DNA from: DALYLB01 sp964468345
Lineage (GTDB): Bacteria > Acidobacteriota > Blastocatellia > RBC074
Length of the DNA stretch: 64,000 nucleotides
Direction of reading: 5' to 3'
Assembly (NCBI GenBank): GCA_964468345.1
Contig: CAYXVZ010000001.1
Span: 186,001 to 250,000, forward strand
A program made the position numbers and the translations under genes. Below the pieces are notes generated by a model. The model was not told the origin of the DNA. It made no database searches and saw only the letters and a list, made by a program, of their open reading frames with translations. Each line of letters begins with the position of its first letter. Positions within the stretch are counted from its first letter, which is position 1. Shown here piece by piece: positions 7,741-16,762 of this stretch.

Positions 7741-8985
7741 ATGAGAAAAGCGCTGCTGCTCATCTGCCTTCTCACCCTTCCCGTTGCGGGTGTATTTTCC
7801 ACCACAACCGCCAGCAAGAAAACAGCACCTAAAACAGTCACTTTTTCAAAGGACGTTGCGCCGATCCTTTATAAAAGCTGCGCCGAGTGTCATCGGCCCG
7901 GCGAGGTCGCGCCGTTTTCCGTGATGAATTATCAGGACGTCCGTCCCTGGGCGAAGTCGATTCGCGAGAAAGTAATCAGCAAGGAAATGCCTCCGTGGCA
8001 CGCCGATCCGAATCACGGAGAATTTCTCAACGATCGCCGCCTTTCAAAGACTGAAATCGATACGATTGTCGCCTGGGTTGATTCCGGCGTAAAAGAAGGC
8101 AATCCGAAAGAGCTGCCGGCTGCGCCGAAATTCGTCGATGGCTGGTCGATCGGCGCGCCCGATGAAACCTTCTCGATTCCCGAGCAGCAGGTGCCGGCGG
8201 AGGGCGTCATCAAGTATCAGTATTTCACCGTTCCAACCAATTTCAAGGAAGACCGTTGGATCAGCGCCGCCGAGATTCGCAGCACCGGGCGGTCTGCGGT
8301 CCATCACGTGATTGTTTTCATTCAGGATGCCAACAGCACGTCGATCGCATCGAGCACCAACAACCTGCTTGTCGGCTTTGCGCCAGGCGAACAGCCCGCG
8401 AAATACTTGCCTGGCACCGGCAAAAAGATCACCTCCGGCGCAAAACTCATCTTTCAGATGCATTACACGCCGAACGGCAAGTCCACAACGGATATCACGA
8501 CCGTCGGTTTGAAGTATCACAAGGAACCGCCCAAACACGCGATTCAGACGCGGCCCGTCCTCAATACAGGTTTTAAAATTCCCGCGGGTGCCGACAATCA
8601 TGAAGTCAAATCGTCTTATGTATTCAAGGACGATGTGCATCTGACGAGCCTGATGCCGCACATGCATCTTCGCGGCAAGGATTTTGAAATCAAGGCGATT
8701 CTGCCCGATGGCAGCTCGAGAATTCTTTTGAACGTGCCGCGGTATGATTTCAACTGGCAGACTTATTACGTTCCCAAATCGCCGCTCGCCCTTCCCAAGG
8801 GAACAAAGATCGAGTGCACGGCCCATTATGACAATTCCGCCGGGAATAAATTCAATCCTGATCCCAGCAAGGAAGTGCGCTGGGGCGATCAAACCTGGGA
8901 AGAAATGATGATCGGCTGGCTGAGTTATTACGTCGATGCTCCGCAGGCCGCCAAACCGGTTGCGAGTTCAGCGAGTGGAAAATAA
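7741..8985 (+). CDS. Secreted c-type cytochrome / copper type II monooxygenase-like protein
   Basis: The 414-residue product has a signal peptide (MRKALLLICLLTLPVAGVFS). A short cytochrome-like segment follows, FSKDVAPILYKSCAECHRPG, with the haem motif CAECH at 47-51 and a later MPPWHAD that could give an axial ligand. From about 130 on it resembles the PHM/DBH copper monooxygenase fold. The candidate CuH ligands are H188-H189 (AVHHVIVF) and H241 (FQMHYTPNG). The candidate CuM ligands are H307 and H309 (MPHMHLRGKDFE) and M389 or M390 (EEMMIGW). All six metal ligands therefore appear present. The ribosome site is AGGAGA, 7 bases before the start. A paralogue follows 24 bases later. A periplasmic redox enzyme is likely; the substrate is unknown. 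Confidence 0.82.
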   Translation: MRKALLLICLLTLPVAGVFSTTTASKKTAPKTVTFSKDVAPILYKSCAECHRPGEVAPFSVMNYQDVRPWAKSIREKVISKEMPPWHADPNHGEFLNDRRLSKTEIDTIVAWVDSGVKEGNPKELPAAPKFVDGWSIGAPDETFSIPEQQVPAEGVIKYQYFTVPTNFKEDRWISAAEIRSTGRSAVHHVIVFIQDANSTSIASSTNNLLVGFAPGEQPAKYLPGTGKKITSGAKLIFQMHYTPNGKSTTDITTVGLKYHKEPPKHAIQTRPVLNTGFKIPAGADNHEVKSSYVFKDDVHLTSLMPHMHLRGKDFEIKAILPDGSSRILLNVPRYDFNWQTYYVPKSPLALPKGTKIECTAHYDNSAGNKFNPDPSKEVRWGDQTWEEMMIGWLSYYVDAPQAAKPVASSASGK

Positions 8986-9009
8986 ATAGAGTATTTCAGG
9001 TCCAGGGGT

Positions 9010-10245
9010 ATGAAGTTCTTCAAGTTTTCCATCCTGCTCGCATTGTGGGGTCTGTTCTTGCTGGCGGCGCCCAATCCGGGTCGCAGCCACGAGCCGGTCA
9101 CGACCAAAGTCATGTTCAATCGGGAAATCATTCGAATTCTCGATGAAAACTGTCTGGGTTGTCATGCGCCGGGCAAAATCAAAGGCGAGATTCCGCTGAC
9201 GACGTATGAAGAAGCCCGCCCCTGGGCCAAGGCGATCAAGGAAGAAGTGCTCGAAAAGCGAATGATGCCCTATCAGGCCGTCAAGGGCTATGGAAGCTTC
9301 CATCACGATTACACGCTGAAACAACGGGATGTGGAGTTGTTGATTTCCTGGATTGAAGGGGGCGCGCCCCGCGGCGAAGCGAAGGATTATCCCGCGGAGA
9401 AAATTCAGAAATTGATCGCGGGCTCGGAATGGAAACTGGGCGAGCCCGATCTGATTTTGCAGCCCGAGCAGGACATCAAAATCGTTCCGGAAGATGCGAG
9501 CCCGAACCGGTGCCTGAGCCTGCCGCTGGATCTCAAAGAAGATCGATTTCTCACCGCCCTGGATTTTCATCCCGGAAACGGAGCCATAGTTTATAGCGCA
9601 TCCTTTGCAATCGAATCGAAGGCAGACTCGAAATCCTGCGGGGCGAATCAATCCGGCTTTGCCCAATGGGTGCCCGGGCAGGCCGCAATGAAATGGCCCG
9701 CGGGATATGGCGTCCGGATCCCGGCGGGTTCGCGGCTTGCCGTGCGAATCACATATCGCACCAACGGAGAGCCCGCAACCGACCGCAGCAAGATCGGCCT
9801 CTATTTCGGAAAAACTTCGGCCCTCAAATCAATTCAAACGCTCGCCATAGCGCCGGCGAATGTGATTGCTTTACCGGCCAATCAGGCGGGCATTCGCGCC
9901 AAAGCGACGCAGGTTTTATCGGAAGCCATGGAAATCATCGCGATTCGTCCGATGCTCTTTCCATACGGGACCTCGATGGAGGTCACGGCGCACCGTCCGG
10001 ACGGAACATCAGAAGTGCTTCTCTGGGTGCGAGACTATCGATTTGACTGGCAGCCTGCGTACCTTCTCAAAAAGCCATTTGCACTGCCGCGCGGCGCGCG
10101 GATCGAAGCCACAGCCTATTACGATAACTCAGACGAGAACCGAAACAATCCGAACGATCCGCCCGCACCGGTCCGGATCGACTCCGCTCTTTGTGAAATC
10201 GCTTACAGCTCAGCGAGAACAGCCAACCCGCCGGTCCGCAAGTAA
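9010..10245 (+). CDS. Paralogue of the preceding cytochrome/copper protein lacking the copper ligands
   Basis: The 411-residue product has a signal peptide and the same layout: FNREIIRILDENCLGCHAPG keeps the CxxCH haem motif, then TTYEEARPWAKAIKEEVL and a C-terminal domain ending in IEATAYYDNSDENRNNPNDP. At the copper positions of its neighbour it has other residues. HH becomes VY (GAIVYSASF), MHY becomes ITY (VRITYRTNG), PHMH becomes PMLF (IRPMLFPYGTSME), and the Met pair becomes AL (DSALCEIAY). So the fold seems kept but the copper centres are gone. The gene follows the active-looking paralogue by 24 bases and is likely in one transcript, so it may be a partner subunit or electron carrier. 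Tandem duplication then decay is the simple explanation. Confidence 0.8.
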   Translation: MKFFKFSILLALWGLFLLAAPNPGRSHEPVTTKVMFNREIIRILDENCLGCHAPGKIKGEIPLTTYEEARPWAKAIKEEVLEKRMMPYQAVKGYGSFHHDYTLKQRDVELLISWIEGGAPRGEAKDYPAEKIQKLIAGSEWKLGEPDLILQPEQDIKIVPEDASPNRCLSLPLDLKEDRFLTALDFHPGNGAIVYSASFAIESKADSKSCGANQSGFAQWVPGQAAMKWPAGYGVRIPAGSRLAVRITYRTNGEPATDRSKIGLYFGKTSALKSIQTLAIAPANVIALPANQAGIRAKATQVLSEAMEIIAIRPMLFPYGTSMEVTAHRPDGTSEVLLWVRDYRFDWQPAYLLKKPFALPRGARIEATAYYDNSDENRNNPNDPPAPVRIDSALCEIAYSSARTANPPVRK

Positions 10246-10299
10246 GCGGCCGGATATCATGAGGTGATCAGTATGATGAAATTTTTCCGCGATGGGGGG

Positions 10300-10314
10300 C
10301 CGGACAGCGTCCGG
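10300..10314 (+). terminator. Small hairpin 3' of the cytochrome pair
   Basis: CCGGAC (10300-10305) pairs with GTCCGG (10309-10314) with a 3-base loop, 54 bases after the stop at 10245. There is no T-run, so termination is only possible. Confidence 0.3.
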
Positions 10315-10370
10315 GGAACGCTGGAGTATTCCTTCAATCTGTATTGAGAACTCAAATTTCCTGGTCAGAT

Positions 10371-11708
10371 TTAGAGCAATCCCCGCTCTTTCACATCCAG
10401 GTATTTGTTCACCAGTTGAAAGGACAACTGCCCGGCAGGCACGTCCAGGGCAAGACCACCGAGTTCCGTGATCCGGGCGAGCGCCTCTTCGCGCTGCTGG
10501 AGGAGTTCTTCAGCGACGCTCTGCTTATATACGTCGCTGACTGATGCAGGGACGTCATTGACCATGGCGCGCAGGTCGTTGTCGCCGATGGTGACAATCA
10601 GAGGAAGGTGTCGCGGCAGGAGGGTCGCGGCATAGGCCAGCAACTCGGCCGAGGCGTCGCGATCGATCAGGTCGGTGAGAATCACGATCAGGGATCGTTT
10701 TTTGCAATTACGGGAAAGATGCTGGAAGGCGCGCGCATACGACGGTTCGATCATCTGCGGCTTGATGTTATAGAGCGCTTCAATCATTGCCGACAATTGC
10801 GAATGTCCGCGCTGCGGCGGCAGATAGGTCGTTACCTGCCGGTTGAAGACCAGCAGGCCGACATTATCTCCGCCGCTCGTTGCGACATAGCCGATGGACA
10901 GCGCCGCATTGATCGCATGATCGAGTTTCTGCAAATGCTCGATACGCGAGGTCATCAACCGGCCCGCATCGATCATCACAACGATGCTCTGATTGCGTTC
11001 GATCTGATACTGTTTCGTGATCAGCCGGCCGCGGCGCGCCGTCGCAGTCCATGAAACATGCCGAAGCTCATCACCGCGCACATAATCACGCAGGCTTTCA
11101 AATTCCCTGCCCTGTCCTCGCAATCGCGTCCGCCGCAATCCCGCCATCAATTGCCGGTTGCGGCGCGCCGATAATTCGTGCCGGCGCGCTTCATTTATAT
11201 TGGGATAAACCTTGATCTTCTCGGCCGCTGAAAACCGAAGCTGTTTGATCGCCAGGCCCCATGGCCCCTGCCATCTAATCACGATATCGCCGAAGCCATA
11301 ATCTCCACGCGAAGCCGCATATAATTTGTAGGGAGCGATCGCCTCGCGAATCGCGCCACGATTTCTGCGCGGAGTCACCTCATGCATTCGATTTCCGCGT
11401 AATTCCAACCCGGCCGGATATTCATCTTTGACCTGAATTGCAAACTTGCGCGCCGCACGATGGGAAATATGCAGTTGAACATCATTCGATTCGCCGATCA
11501 TAAAGCGCCGCGGCATCACTCGCCGGACTTCGAAGTCCTCGGCTTTTTCCATCCGGCGATAATCGATCAATGCCGCCGCAATCACTCCAATGTCATACAG
11601 CAGCACCGCCCATTTCAGATTCGATCGAAGGCCAAAGGACGACCACAGCACAAAAAGCGGCAGCGACCCAAGCGCGAAAAGAAGGAAGAATCTGCGGGTA
11701 AAAAGCAT
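10371..11708 (-). CDS. DUF58 domain protein (vWA-like), partner of MoxR
   Basis: The 445-residue product has two N-terminal membrane segments (FFLLFALGSLPLFVLWSSF and WAVLLYDIGVIAAALIDY). A middle domain typical of DUF58 proteins follows, with RGQGREFESLRDYVRGDELR and HVSWTATARRGRLITKQYQ. The C-terminal vWA-like part has IVVMIDAGRLMTS (a DxGxxM variant of the metal site) and SLIVILTDLID. These proteins sit with MoxR ATPases and are thought to act in protein or metal-centre maturation at the membrane. The start at 11708 (MLFTRRFF) is preferred: an in-frame ATG at 11744 lies inside the loop of an inverted repeat in the spacer. The moxR gene is just upstream. Confidence 0.88.
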   Translation of the reverse strand: MLFTRRFFLLFALGSLPLFVLWSSFGLRSNLKWAVLLYDIGVIAAALIDYRRMEKAEDFEVRRVMPRRFMIGESNDVQLHISHRAARKFAIQVKDEYPAGLELRGNRMHEVTPRRNRGAIREAIAPYKLYAASRGDYGFGDIVIRWQGPWGLAIKQLRFSAAEKIKVYPNINEARRHELSARRNRQLMAGLRRTRLRGQGREFESLRDYVRGDELRHVSWTATARRGRLITKQYQIERNQSIVVMIDAGRLMTSRIEHLQKLDHAINAALSIGYVATSGGDNVGLLVFNRQVTTYLPPQRGHSQLSAMIEALYNIKPQMIEPSYARAFQHLSRNCKKRSLIVILTDLIDRDASAELLAYAATLLPRHLPLIVTIGDNDLRAMVNDVPASVSDVYKQSVAEELLQQREEALARITELGGLALDVPAGQLSFQLVNKYLDVKERGLL

Positions 11709-11722
11709 AACAAGTCCCGAGG

Positions 11723-11761
11723 CCCAAGTCCCGAGTCCGGACATGGGACTCGGGACTTGGG
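11723..11761. repeat. Perfect 16-bp inverted repeat between moxR and the DUF58 gene
   Basis: Arms CCCAAGTCCCGAGTCC (11723-11738) and its exact complement (11746-11761) are separated by 7 bases. The element almost fills the 54-base spacer, ending at the moxR stop codon and 14 bases before the DUF58 start. It lies inside an operon, so it may be an RNA hairpin that changes the MoxR:DUF58 ratio rather than a full terminator. The words resemble those at 16763-16844 (GTCCGGAGTC-like). Confidence 0.85.
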
Positions 11762-11762
11762 A

Positions 11763-12716
11763 CTATCTTGGCACTTCCACAGTCGTAACAATCTCGTCGA
11801 GAATCGAGTCCGGGGTAATCCCTTCGATTTCGGCTTCGGAGCGAAGCAAAATGCGATGACGAAGCGCCGGATGCGCGACATCGCGAATGTCGTCAGGGGT
11901 GACAAAATCATTGCCGCGCATGGCGGCGAGCGCTTTGCCTGCCAACAACATCGCGACGGCGGAGCGCGGACTTGCGCCCCACAATAAATTCGGATGTTCG
12001 CGGGTGCGCCGGACGAGATTCAACAGATAAGCCTGTACGCCCGGTTCAACGCGGGTTTCGCGGACCAGCTTGCGGCATTGCGAGATGACGGATTTATCCC
12101 GAATCACATCCAGATTGACGGCATCCAGCCGTTTTGCGCTAAAGCCCGCCTGCCAATTGGCCAGGACCTGCAGCTCTTCTTCATAACTTGGATAGTGGAT
12201 CAGGATCTTGAGCATGAACCGGTCGAGCTGCGCTTCGGGCAGCGGATAGGTTCCCTCATATTCAATAGGGTTTTCTGTCGCCAGCACGAGAAAGAACGAA
12301 GACAGCGCATGGCTTTCGCCGTCGATCGTTACCTGCCGCTCTTCCATCGCTTCCAGCAAGGCAGCCTGCGTCTTGGGCGGCGTTCGATTGATTTCATCCG
12401 CAAGCAGAATGTCCGTGAATATCGGTCCGGGACGAAGGGCGAATTGCGCGATCCCCGGATTGAAGACATTCGTTCCGGTGATATCGGCGGGCATCAGATC
12501 CGGCGTGAATTGTATTCGATTGAATCCGGCCCCGATGATCCGGGCGATGGTTTTTACCATCAGGGTTTTGGCGGTTCCCGGAACCCCTTCGATCAAAGCG
12601 TGCCCCTCGGCAAAAAGACAAATCAGAATCTGATCGATAACCGCTTCCTGTCCTACAATGATTTTTTGAGTTTCGCGCTTAATGTGCGCTACGACCTGGC
12701 TGACATATTCAGTCAT
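11763..12716 (-). CDS. MoxR-family AAA+ ATPase
   Basis: The 317-residue product is the usual MoxR length. The Walker A is LIEGVPGTAKTLMVKTIARI (about 39-58), Walker B is DILLADEINRTPPKTQAALL, and sensor 1 lies in FFLVLATENPIEYEGTYPLP. AQLDRFML follows, with a C-terminal lid domain (LLWGASPRSAVAMLLAGKAL). MoxR ATPases work with vWA/DUF58 partners as chaperones for enzyme or metal-centre assembly; the DUF58 gene is directly downstream. The gene is divergent from hemC-hemD. No further members of such clusters (a transglutaminase-like or second vWA protein) are seen. Confidence 0.93.
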   Translation of the reverse strand: MTEYVSQVVAHIKRETQKIIVGQEAVIDQILICLFAEGHALIEGVPGTAKTLMVKTIARIIGAGFNRIQFTPDLMPADITGTNVFNPGIAQFALRPGPIFTDILLADEINRTPPKTQAALLEAMEERQVTIDGESHALSSFFLVLATENPIEYEGTYPLPEAQLDRFMLKILIHYPSYEEELQVLANWQAGFSAKRLDAVNLDVIRDKSVISQCRKLVRETRVEPGVQAYLLNLVRRTREHPNLLWGASPRSAVAMLLAGKALAAMRGNDFVTPDDIRDVAHPALRHRILLRSEAEIEGITPDSILDEIVTTVEVPR

Positions 12717-12833
12717 GCATTATCGACGGCTGAACGTCCTTTCTCTGGAATAGATACATCGTAATCGACCCGGTCACTATACAGAACAAGGGAGACTTCG
12801 GGCAATCTTTATTAAATTATGCCTCGGGTGGGC

Positions 12834-12839
12834 TATAAT
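12834..12839 (+). promoter_or_regulatory. -10 element of hemC-hemD
   Basis: A perfect TATAAT lies 41 bases before the hemC-hemD start. The -35 is weak (TTAAAT-like, about 16 bases upstream), so it may need an activator. Confidence 0.4.
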
Positions 12840-12879
12840 CAATCGAACCGACCCCTGAGATTGGAGACCGAAAGCTTTT

Positions 12880-14811
12880 ATGCCAAACCTGATCATTGGT
12901 TCGCGCGGCAGCAAACTCGCGCTCTGGCAATCAAACTGGATCAAGGATCAACTGGAACGATTCCATCCGGGTCTCGTTATCGATATCGAAATCATCAAAA
13001 CCACCGGCGATAAACTGACCGAGGCGTCGCTTGTGAAGATCGGCGGAAAAGGCGTTTTTACCAAGGAAATCGAAGAAGCGCTGATCGAGAAGCGCATTGA
13101 CCTTGCGGTTCATAGCCTGAAGGACCTTCCGACGAGCCTGCCCGAGGGATTGCACATTGCTGCGATCACCGAACGGGAAGATGTGCGAGATGCCCTGATT
13201 GTGCGTCAGTCGCTGCAAAACAGCGTGACTTCGATCGGCTCCCTTCCGCAGGGCGCAATTGTGGGAACCAGTTCCCTGCGGCGATCCGCGCAATTGAAAT
13301 ACCAGCGCCCGGACCTTCAAATTCAGGAATTGCGCGGGAATGTCGAAACCCGCCTCAAAAAGCTCGAAGACGGAAAATATGACGCAATCATCCTGGCAGC
13401 CGCCGGGCTGATTCGCCTGGGTTTTCGCGAACGAATCACGGCCCTGATCGAGCCGCACGAAATGCTGACGGCGGTCGGCCAGGGAGCGCTCGGGATCGAG
13501 TCCCGGCTGGACGATCAACGAACCAATCTGCTTCTCGAAATTCTGAATGACTGGCCGACGCGATATGCGGCGGAGGCCGAGCGCGCCATCCTGCGGGAAC
13601 TCGGCGGCGGATGCGCCGTGCCCATTGCGGCCCTGGGACGGATTCAAGGAGATTCTGAACTGACGCTGGATGCTCTCGTTGCCGATGTGGAAGGAAGCAA
13701 GATGATCCGGCTTCAATCCACAGGGTCTATGTTGCAAGCCGAAGAAGTCGGAGGGCAACTTGCCCAGCGATTGATTTCCGCCGGTGCGCGCGACCTGCTA
13801 CCTCGCATTGGAGCAGGCGCAGATTCTCCCGGCGTACGGCCGGCCAATTCCCGGCCTGAGAAAAAGCCAGCCGCGCCACGAGAGGCGACAAAACCCGAAG
13901 AACCTTCCGGTGAGATCCAAACCACGCAGATGCAATCCGTCTCGCAATCGCTGATGGAAACAGCGGTACGGAACTCCGAAACGCTGACTCCGCTTGCCGG
14001 GAAACGAATCATCGTCACGAGGGCGCCCAAGCAAAGCACGCTCATGAATCAGGCATTGCAACAACTCGGCGCCGAAGTGATTGCCTGTCCGACCATTGAG
14101 ATCAAAGACCCGACCAGTTGGGACCAGTTGGACCGGGCGCTGATTTATTTGAGTTGGTATGACTGGATCGTCTTCACCAGTGCGAATGGCGTGGAATTCT
14201 TTCTGCGTCGACTGGATGAACTCGGCCACAAACGGGTGGAATTGGAATCGCATAAAATCTGCGCGATCGGCCGCAAGACCGCGGAGAAACTGAAAACCGA
14301 GAATATTATCGTCGACCTGATGCCGGAAAAATTCACGGCGGAATCCGTCGTCGAATCGTTCATCAAGACCTATGGTGTGAGACAGCGGCTGCGAGGATCG
14401 CGCATGCTTTTGCCCGCTTCGCGCACGACGCGAGACGTAATCCGTCCGGCGATGGAAAAAATCGGCGTTTACGTTGAGGTGGTCGAAGCCTATCAGACAG
14501 TATTGCCAGCGGCGTCATCGGCTGAGGTGGCAGGGCTGATTCAAAGCGCTGAGGCTGATTACATAATCTTCACCAGCCCATCCACGGTTTCGAATCTGGC
14601 AACGCTGCTGGAAACGGATCACCTGGGACCGCATCTTCCCAACACACGGATCGCATGCATCGGCCCGGTGACAGCGAGCGCGGCCCGCATGCACGGACTG
14701 AATGTGCATATTCAGCCCGAAGAGCACACGGGCCAGGCGATCGTGATGGCGATCGTCACCGACACGTTACGGTTGATGGAAAAGCACAAGGAACGCGGCG
14801 TGCGCGCCTAA
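12880..14811 (+). CDS. hemC-hemD: Fused hydroxymethylbilane synthase - uroporphyrinogen-III synthase (HemC-HemD)
   Basis: The 643-residue product catalyses two steps of haem synthesis: four porphobilinogens to hydroxymethylbilane, then closure with D-ring inversion to uroporphyrinogen III. HemC (about 1-310) begins LIIGSRGSKLALWQSNWIKD and has VKIGGKGVFTKEIEEAL, DLAVHSLKDLPTSLPEG, GTSSLRRSAQLK and GQGALGIE. The cofactor Cys is C245 in LGGGCAVPIAALG. A Pro/Glu-rich linker spans about 315-365. HemD starts at about 371 (LAGKRIIVTRAPKQST), with WIVFTSANGVEFF, ICAIGRKTAEKL, VVEAYQTVLP, DYIIFTSPSTVSNL and IACIGPVTASAA. The two genes are usually separate; here they are one frame with no sign of a frameshift. 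No other haem gene is close. Confidence 0.96.
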   Translation: MPNLIIGSRGSKLALWQSNWIKDQLERFHPGLVIDIEIIKTTGDKLTEASLVKIGGKGVFTKEIEEALIEKRIDLAVHSLKDLPTSLPEGLHIAAITEREDVRDALIVRQSLQNSVTSIGSLPQGAIVGTSSLRRSAQLKYQRPDLQIQELRGNVETRLKKLEDGKYDAIILAAAGLIRLGFRERITALIEPHEMLTAVGQGALGIESRLDDQRTNLLLEILNDWPTRYAAEAERAILRELGGGCAVPIAALGRIQGDSELTLDALVADVEGSKMIRLQSTGSMLQAEEVGGQLAQRLISAGARDLLPRIGAGADSPGVRPANSRPEKKPAAPREATKPEEPSGEIQTTQMQSVSQSLMETAVRNSETLTPLAGKRIIVTRAPKQSTLMNQALQQLGAEVIACPTIEIKDPTSWDQLDRALIYLSWYDWIVFTSANGVEFFLRRLDELGHKRVELESHKICAIGRKTAEKLKTENIIVDLMPEKFTAESVVESFIKTYGVRQRLRGSRMLLPASRTTRDVIRPAMEKIGVYVEVVEAYQTVLPAASSAEVAGLIQSAEADYIIFTSPSTVSNLATLLETDHLGPHLPNTRIACIGPVTASAARMHGLNVHIQPEEHTGQAIVMAIVTDTLRLMEKHKERGVRA

Positions 14812-14824
14812 CCGGCGCCGCCGC

Positions 14825-15175
14825 TTAGTTGATCAATCGAATGGTCAACGGATAACGGTAGGCAACGCCGCTGCTGGCTTTGACCGCGGCCATAATCGTC
14901 AGGACCAAGCCCGCGACCCAGAGAACCGCCAACAGCGCGAACCCGATAAGCACAAAGATGAGAATGCCTGCAATAATGGCATAAATCGTCATGCTGATTT
15001 GAAAATTCAGGGACTCGCGCGCCTGATCAGCAACGAACGCGGATTGATCTTTTTTCATCAGGTAAACCACCAACGGGCCGAGAACATTTCCGAATGGAAT
15101 TCCGATATACCCGGAAAGTGAAAGAATATGGGCCAGCATGCCCCAATTCCGTTCATCGTTTGAAACGTTATACAT
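14825..15175 (-). CDS. DUF4870 small membrane protein
   Basis: The 116-residue product has the DUF4870/Tic20-like pattern. NWGMLAHILSLSGYIGIPFG opens the first membrane segment; a charged stretch SAFVADQARESLNFQIS follows, then a long hydrophobic hairpin (MTIYAIIAGILIFVLIGF and VLWVAGLVLTIMAAV). Three or four membrane segments are expected. The function is unknown. The gene points at hemC-hemD (13 bases between stops) and is divergent from the NtrC-type regulator. The ribosome site is GGAGGATTTGAC before ATG. Confidence 0.88.
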   Translation of the reverse strand: MYNVSNDERNWGMLAHILSLSGYIGIPFGNVLGPLVVYLMKKDQSAFVADQARESLNFQISMTIYAIIAGILIFVLIGFALLAVLWVAGLVLTIMAAVKASSGVAYRYPLTIRLIN

Positions 15176-15386
15176 GTCAAATCCTCCAGAGTGTTTGTTC
15201 GCATTTTCCCCGGAAATTCAGTACTTCTTGAATCCCCCCAATTTGTCGTCAGTATGCTGAACCGAAAAAGAGATTGCAATCCGGAAGCCGGAAAGGTACC
15301 TTCTCTAATTACAAAAATTCAGACACTCGAACATTCCCTATTCCGGGCCTGAGTTTTTAGCTCCACTTCAACCCACTGCGCTGATT

Positions 15387-16757
15387 ATGGATAAACCGAA
15401 AGTTTTGATTGTCGACGATGAACAGGCGGCTCGGATTGGCCTGAGCGAAATTGTTTCCGCCTGGGGATATGAAACCCAGACTGCGGGCGACGGATTTGAG
15501 GCGCTGGAAATCGCCAGCGAATTCAATCCCACCGCGGTGATTACAGACGTATTCATGCCGCGCCTGGATGGATTCGGCCTGCTCTCCCGTTTGCGGGAGG
15601 AATACCCGGATACGGCCGTCATTCTGCTCACCGGCCAGGGCAGCATCGAGGATGCCGTGCGAGCCGTTATCGAAGAGGGCGCTTTTTATTACTTTGAAAA
15701 GCCGATCAATATTCGTCAGTTAAATGTCGTGCTTCAGCGCGCCATTGAACGGGCAGCAACGCAGCTTGAAAACACCCGCCTGCGCCGGCAACTCGGTGAA
15801 TACGGGGTGTTCGGGAAACTGGTCGGCAACTCCCACATAATGCGGCAGATCTATACGACCATTGAACAGGTTGCGGGCTCTGCGGTTTCCGTGCTGATCA
15901 CCGGCGAATCCGGCACCGGAAAGGAAGTCGTCGCGAACACGATTCATCAGCTCAGTCCGCGGGCAGCGCGCCCTTGCGTCGCGATCAACTGCTCGGCAAT
16001 TCCCGAATCCCTGATGGAATCGGAATTGTTCGGCCACGAACGCGGCGCCTTCACCGGCGCCATTTCCCGGCGGGAAGGCTGTTTCGAACTGGCCAATTCA
16101 GGGACGTTGTTTCTGGATGAAATTGCGGAAATGCCCGTGATGCTACAGGCCAAGCTGCTGCGTGTTCTCGAAGACAGGAAGGTGCGCCGCCTGGGCAGTC
16201 CCAAGGAAGTCTCGGTCGATGTCCGCGTTCTGGCCGCCACCAACAAGGATCCCATTGAAGCCGTTCGACGCGGCGAATTGCGCGAAGACCTGCTCTATCG
16301 CTTGAATGTCATTCACATCAAACTTCCGCCGCTGCGTGAGCGACGTGAAGACATTCCACTGCTGGCTGAGTTCATGATCAAGGAACTCGCCGACCGGCAT
16401 GGCCGCTCCGCCCGGCTGATTTCTTCCGAGGTCCTCGAAATCTTTGCCCGCCACTCTTGGCCGGGCAACGTGCGCGAGCTTCGCAACGTCATCGAACACG
16501 CCGTCGTCGTGTGCGAAGGTCAGCGCATCGAAAAACAGCACCTGCCGCCCGCCATGTTCGATGGCCGGCAACTCAAGAACGAGGACTCGATTTCTCTGCC
16601 GATTCCCATCTCGCTCGATGAAGCCGAACGACAGTTGATTCTCAAGACCCTGATCAAGACCAACAACAATAAAACCCGCGCCGCCGACCTGTTGGCCATC
16701 AGCCTCAAAACGCTTCATAATAAATTGAAGGCGTATCGTGAAGAGAGTGAAGACTAA
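15387..16757 (+). CDS. NtrC-family sigma-54-dependent response regulator
   Basis: The 456-residue product has three domains. The receiver (1-120) begins KVLIVDDEQAARIGLSEIV, with the phospho-acceptor Asp at 54 (VITDVFMPRLDGF) and the Lys in YYFEKPIN. The AAA+ domain (about 143-380) has Walker A GESGTGKEVVA, the sigma-54 loop GAFTGA (HERGAFTGAISRR), Walker B TLFLDEIAEMP and RHSWPGNVRELRNVIEH. A Fis-type helix-turn-helix ends it (KTLIKTNNNKTRAADLLAIS). It should activate sigma-54 promoters when phosphorylated. No histidine kinase is next to it, so its signal is unknown. It ends six bases before a 35-bp perfect inverted repeat. Confidence 0.95.
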   Translation: MDKPKVLIVDDEQAARIGLSEIVSAWGYETQTAGDGFEALEIASEFNPTAVITDVFMPRLDGFGLLSRLREEYPDTAVILLTGQGSIEDAVRAVIEEGAFYYFEKPINIRQLNVVLQRAIERAATQLENTRLRRQLGEYGVFGKLVGNSHIMRQIYTTIEQVAGSAVSVLITGESGTGKEVVANTIHQLSPRAARPCVAINCSAIPESLMESELFGHERGAFTGAISRREGCFELANSGTLFLDEIAEMPVMLQAKLLRVLEDRKVRRLGSPKEVSVDVRVLAATNKDPIEAVRRGELREDLLYRLNVIHIKLPPLRERREDIPLLAEFMIKELADRHGRSARLISSEVLEIFARHSWPGNVRELRNVIEHAVVVCEGQRIEKQHLPPAMFDGRQLKNEDSISLPIPISLDEAERQLILKTLIKTNNNKTRAADLLAISLKTLHNKLKAYREESED

Positions 16758-16762
16758 AGAAA

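Noticed and set aside
10273..10347. 24-codon frame (MMKFFRDGGPDSVRGTLEYSF...) with a GAGGTGA site before it
   Set aside because: Very short, no signal or motif, and it contains the small hairpin at 10300-10314; possible but not supported.
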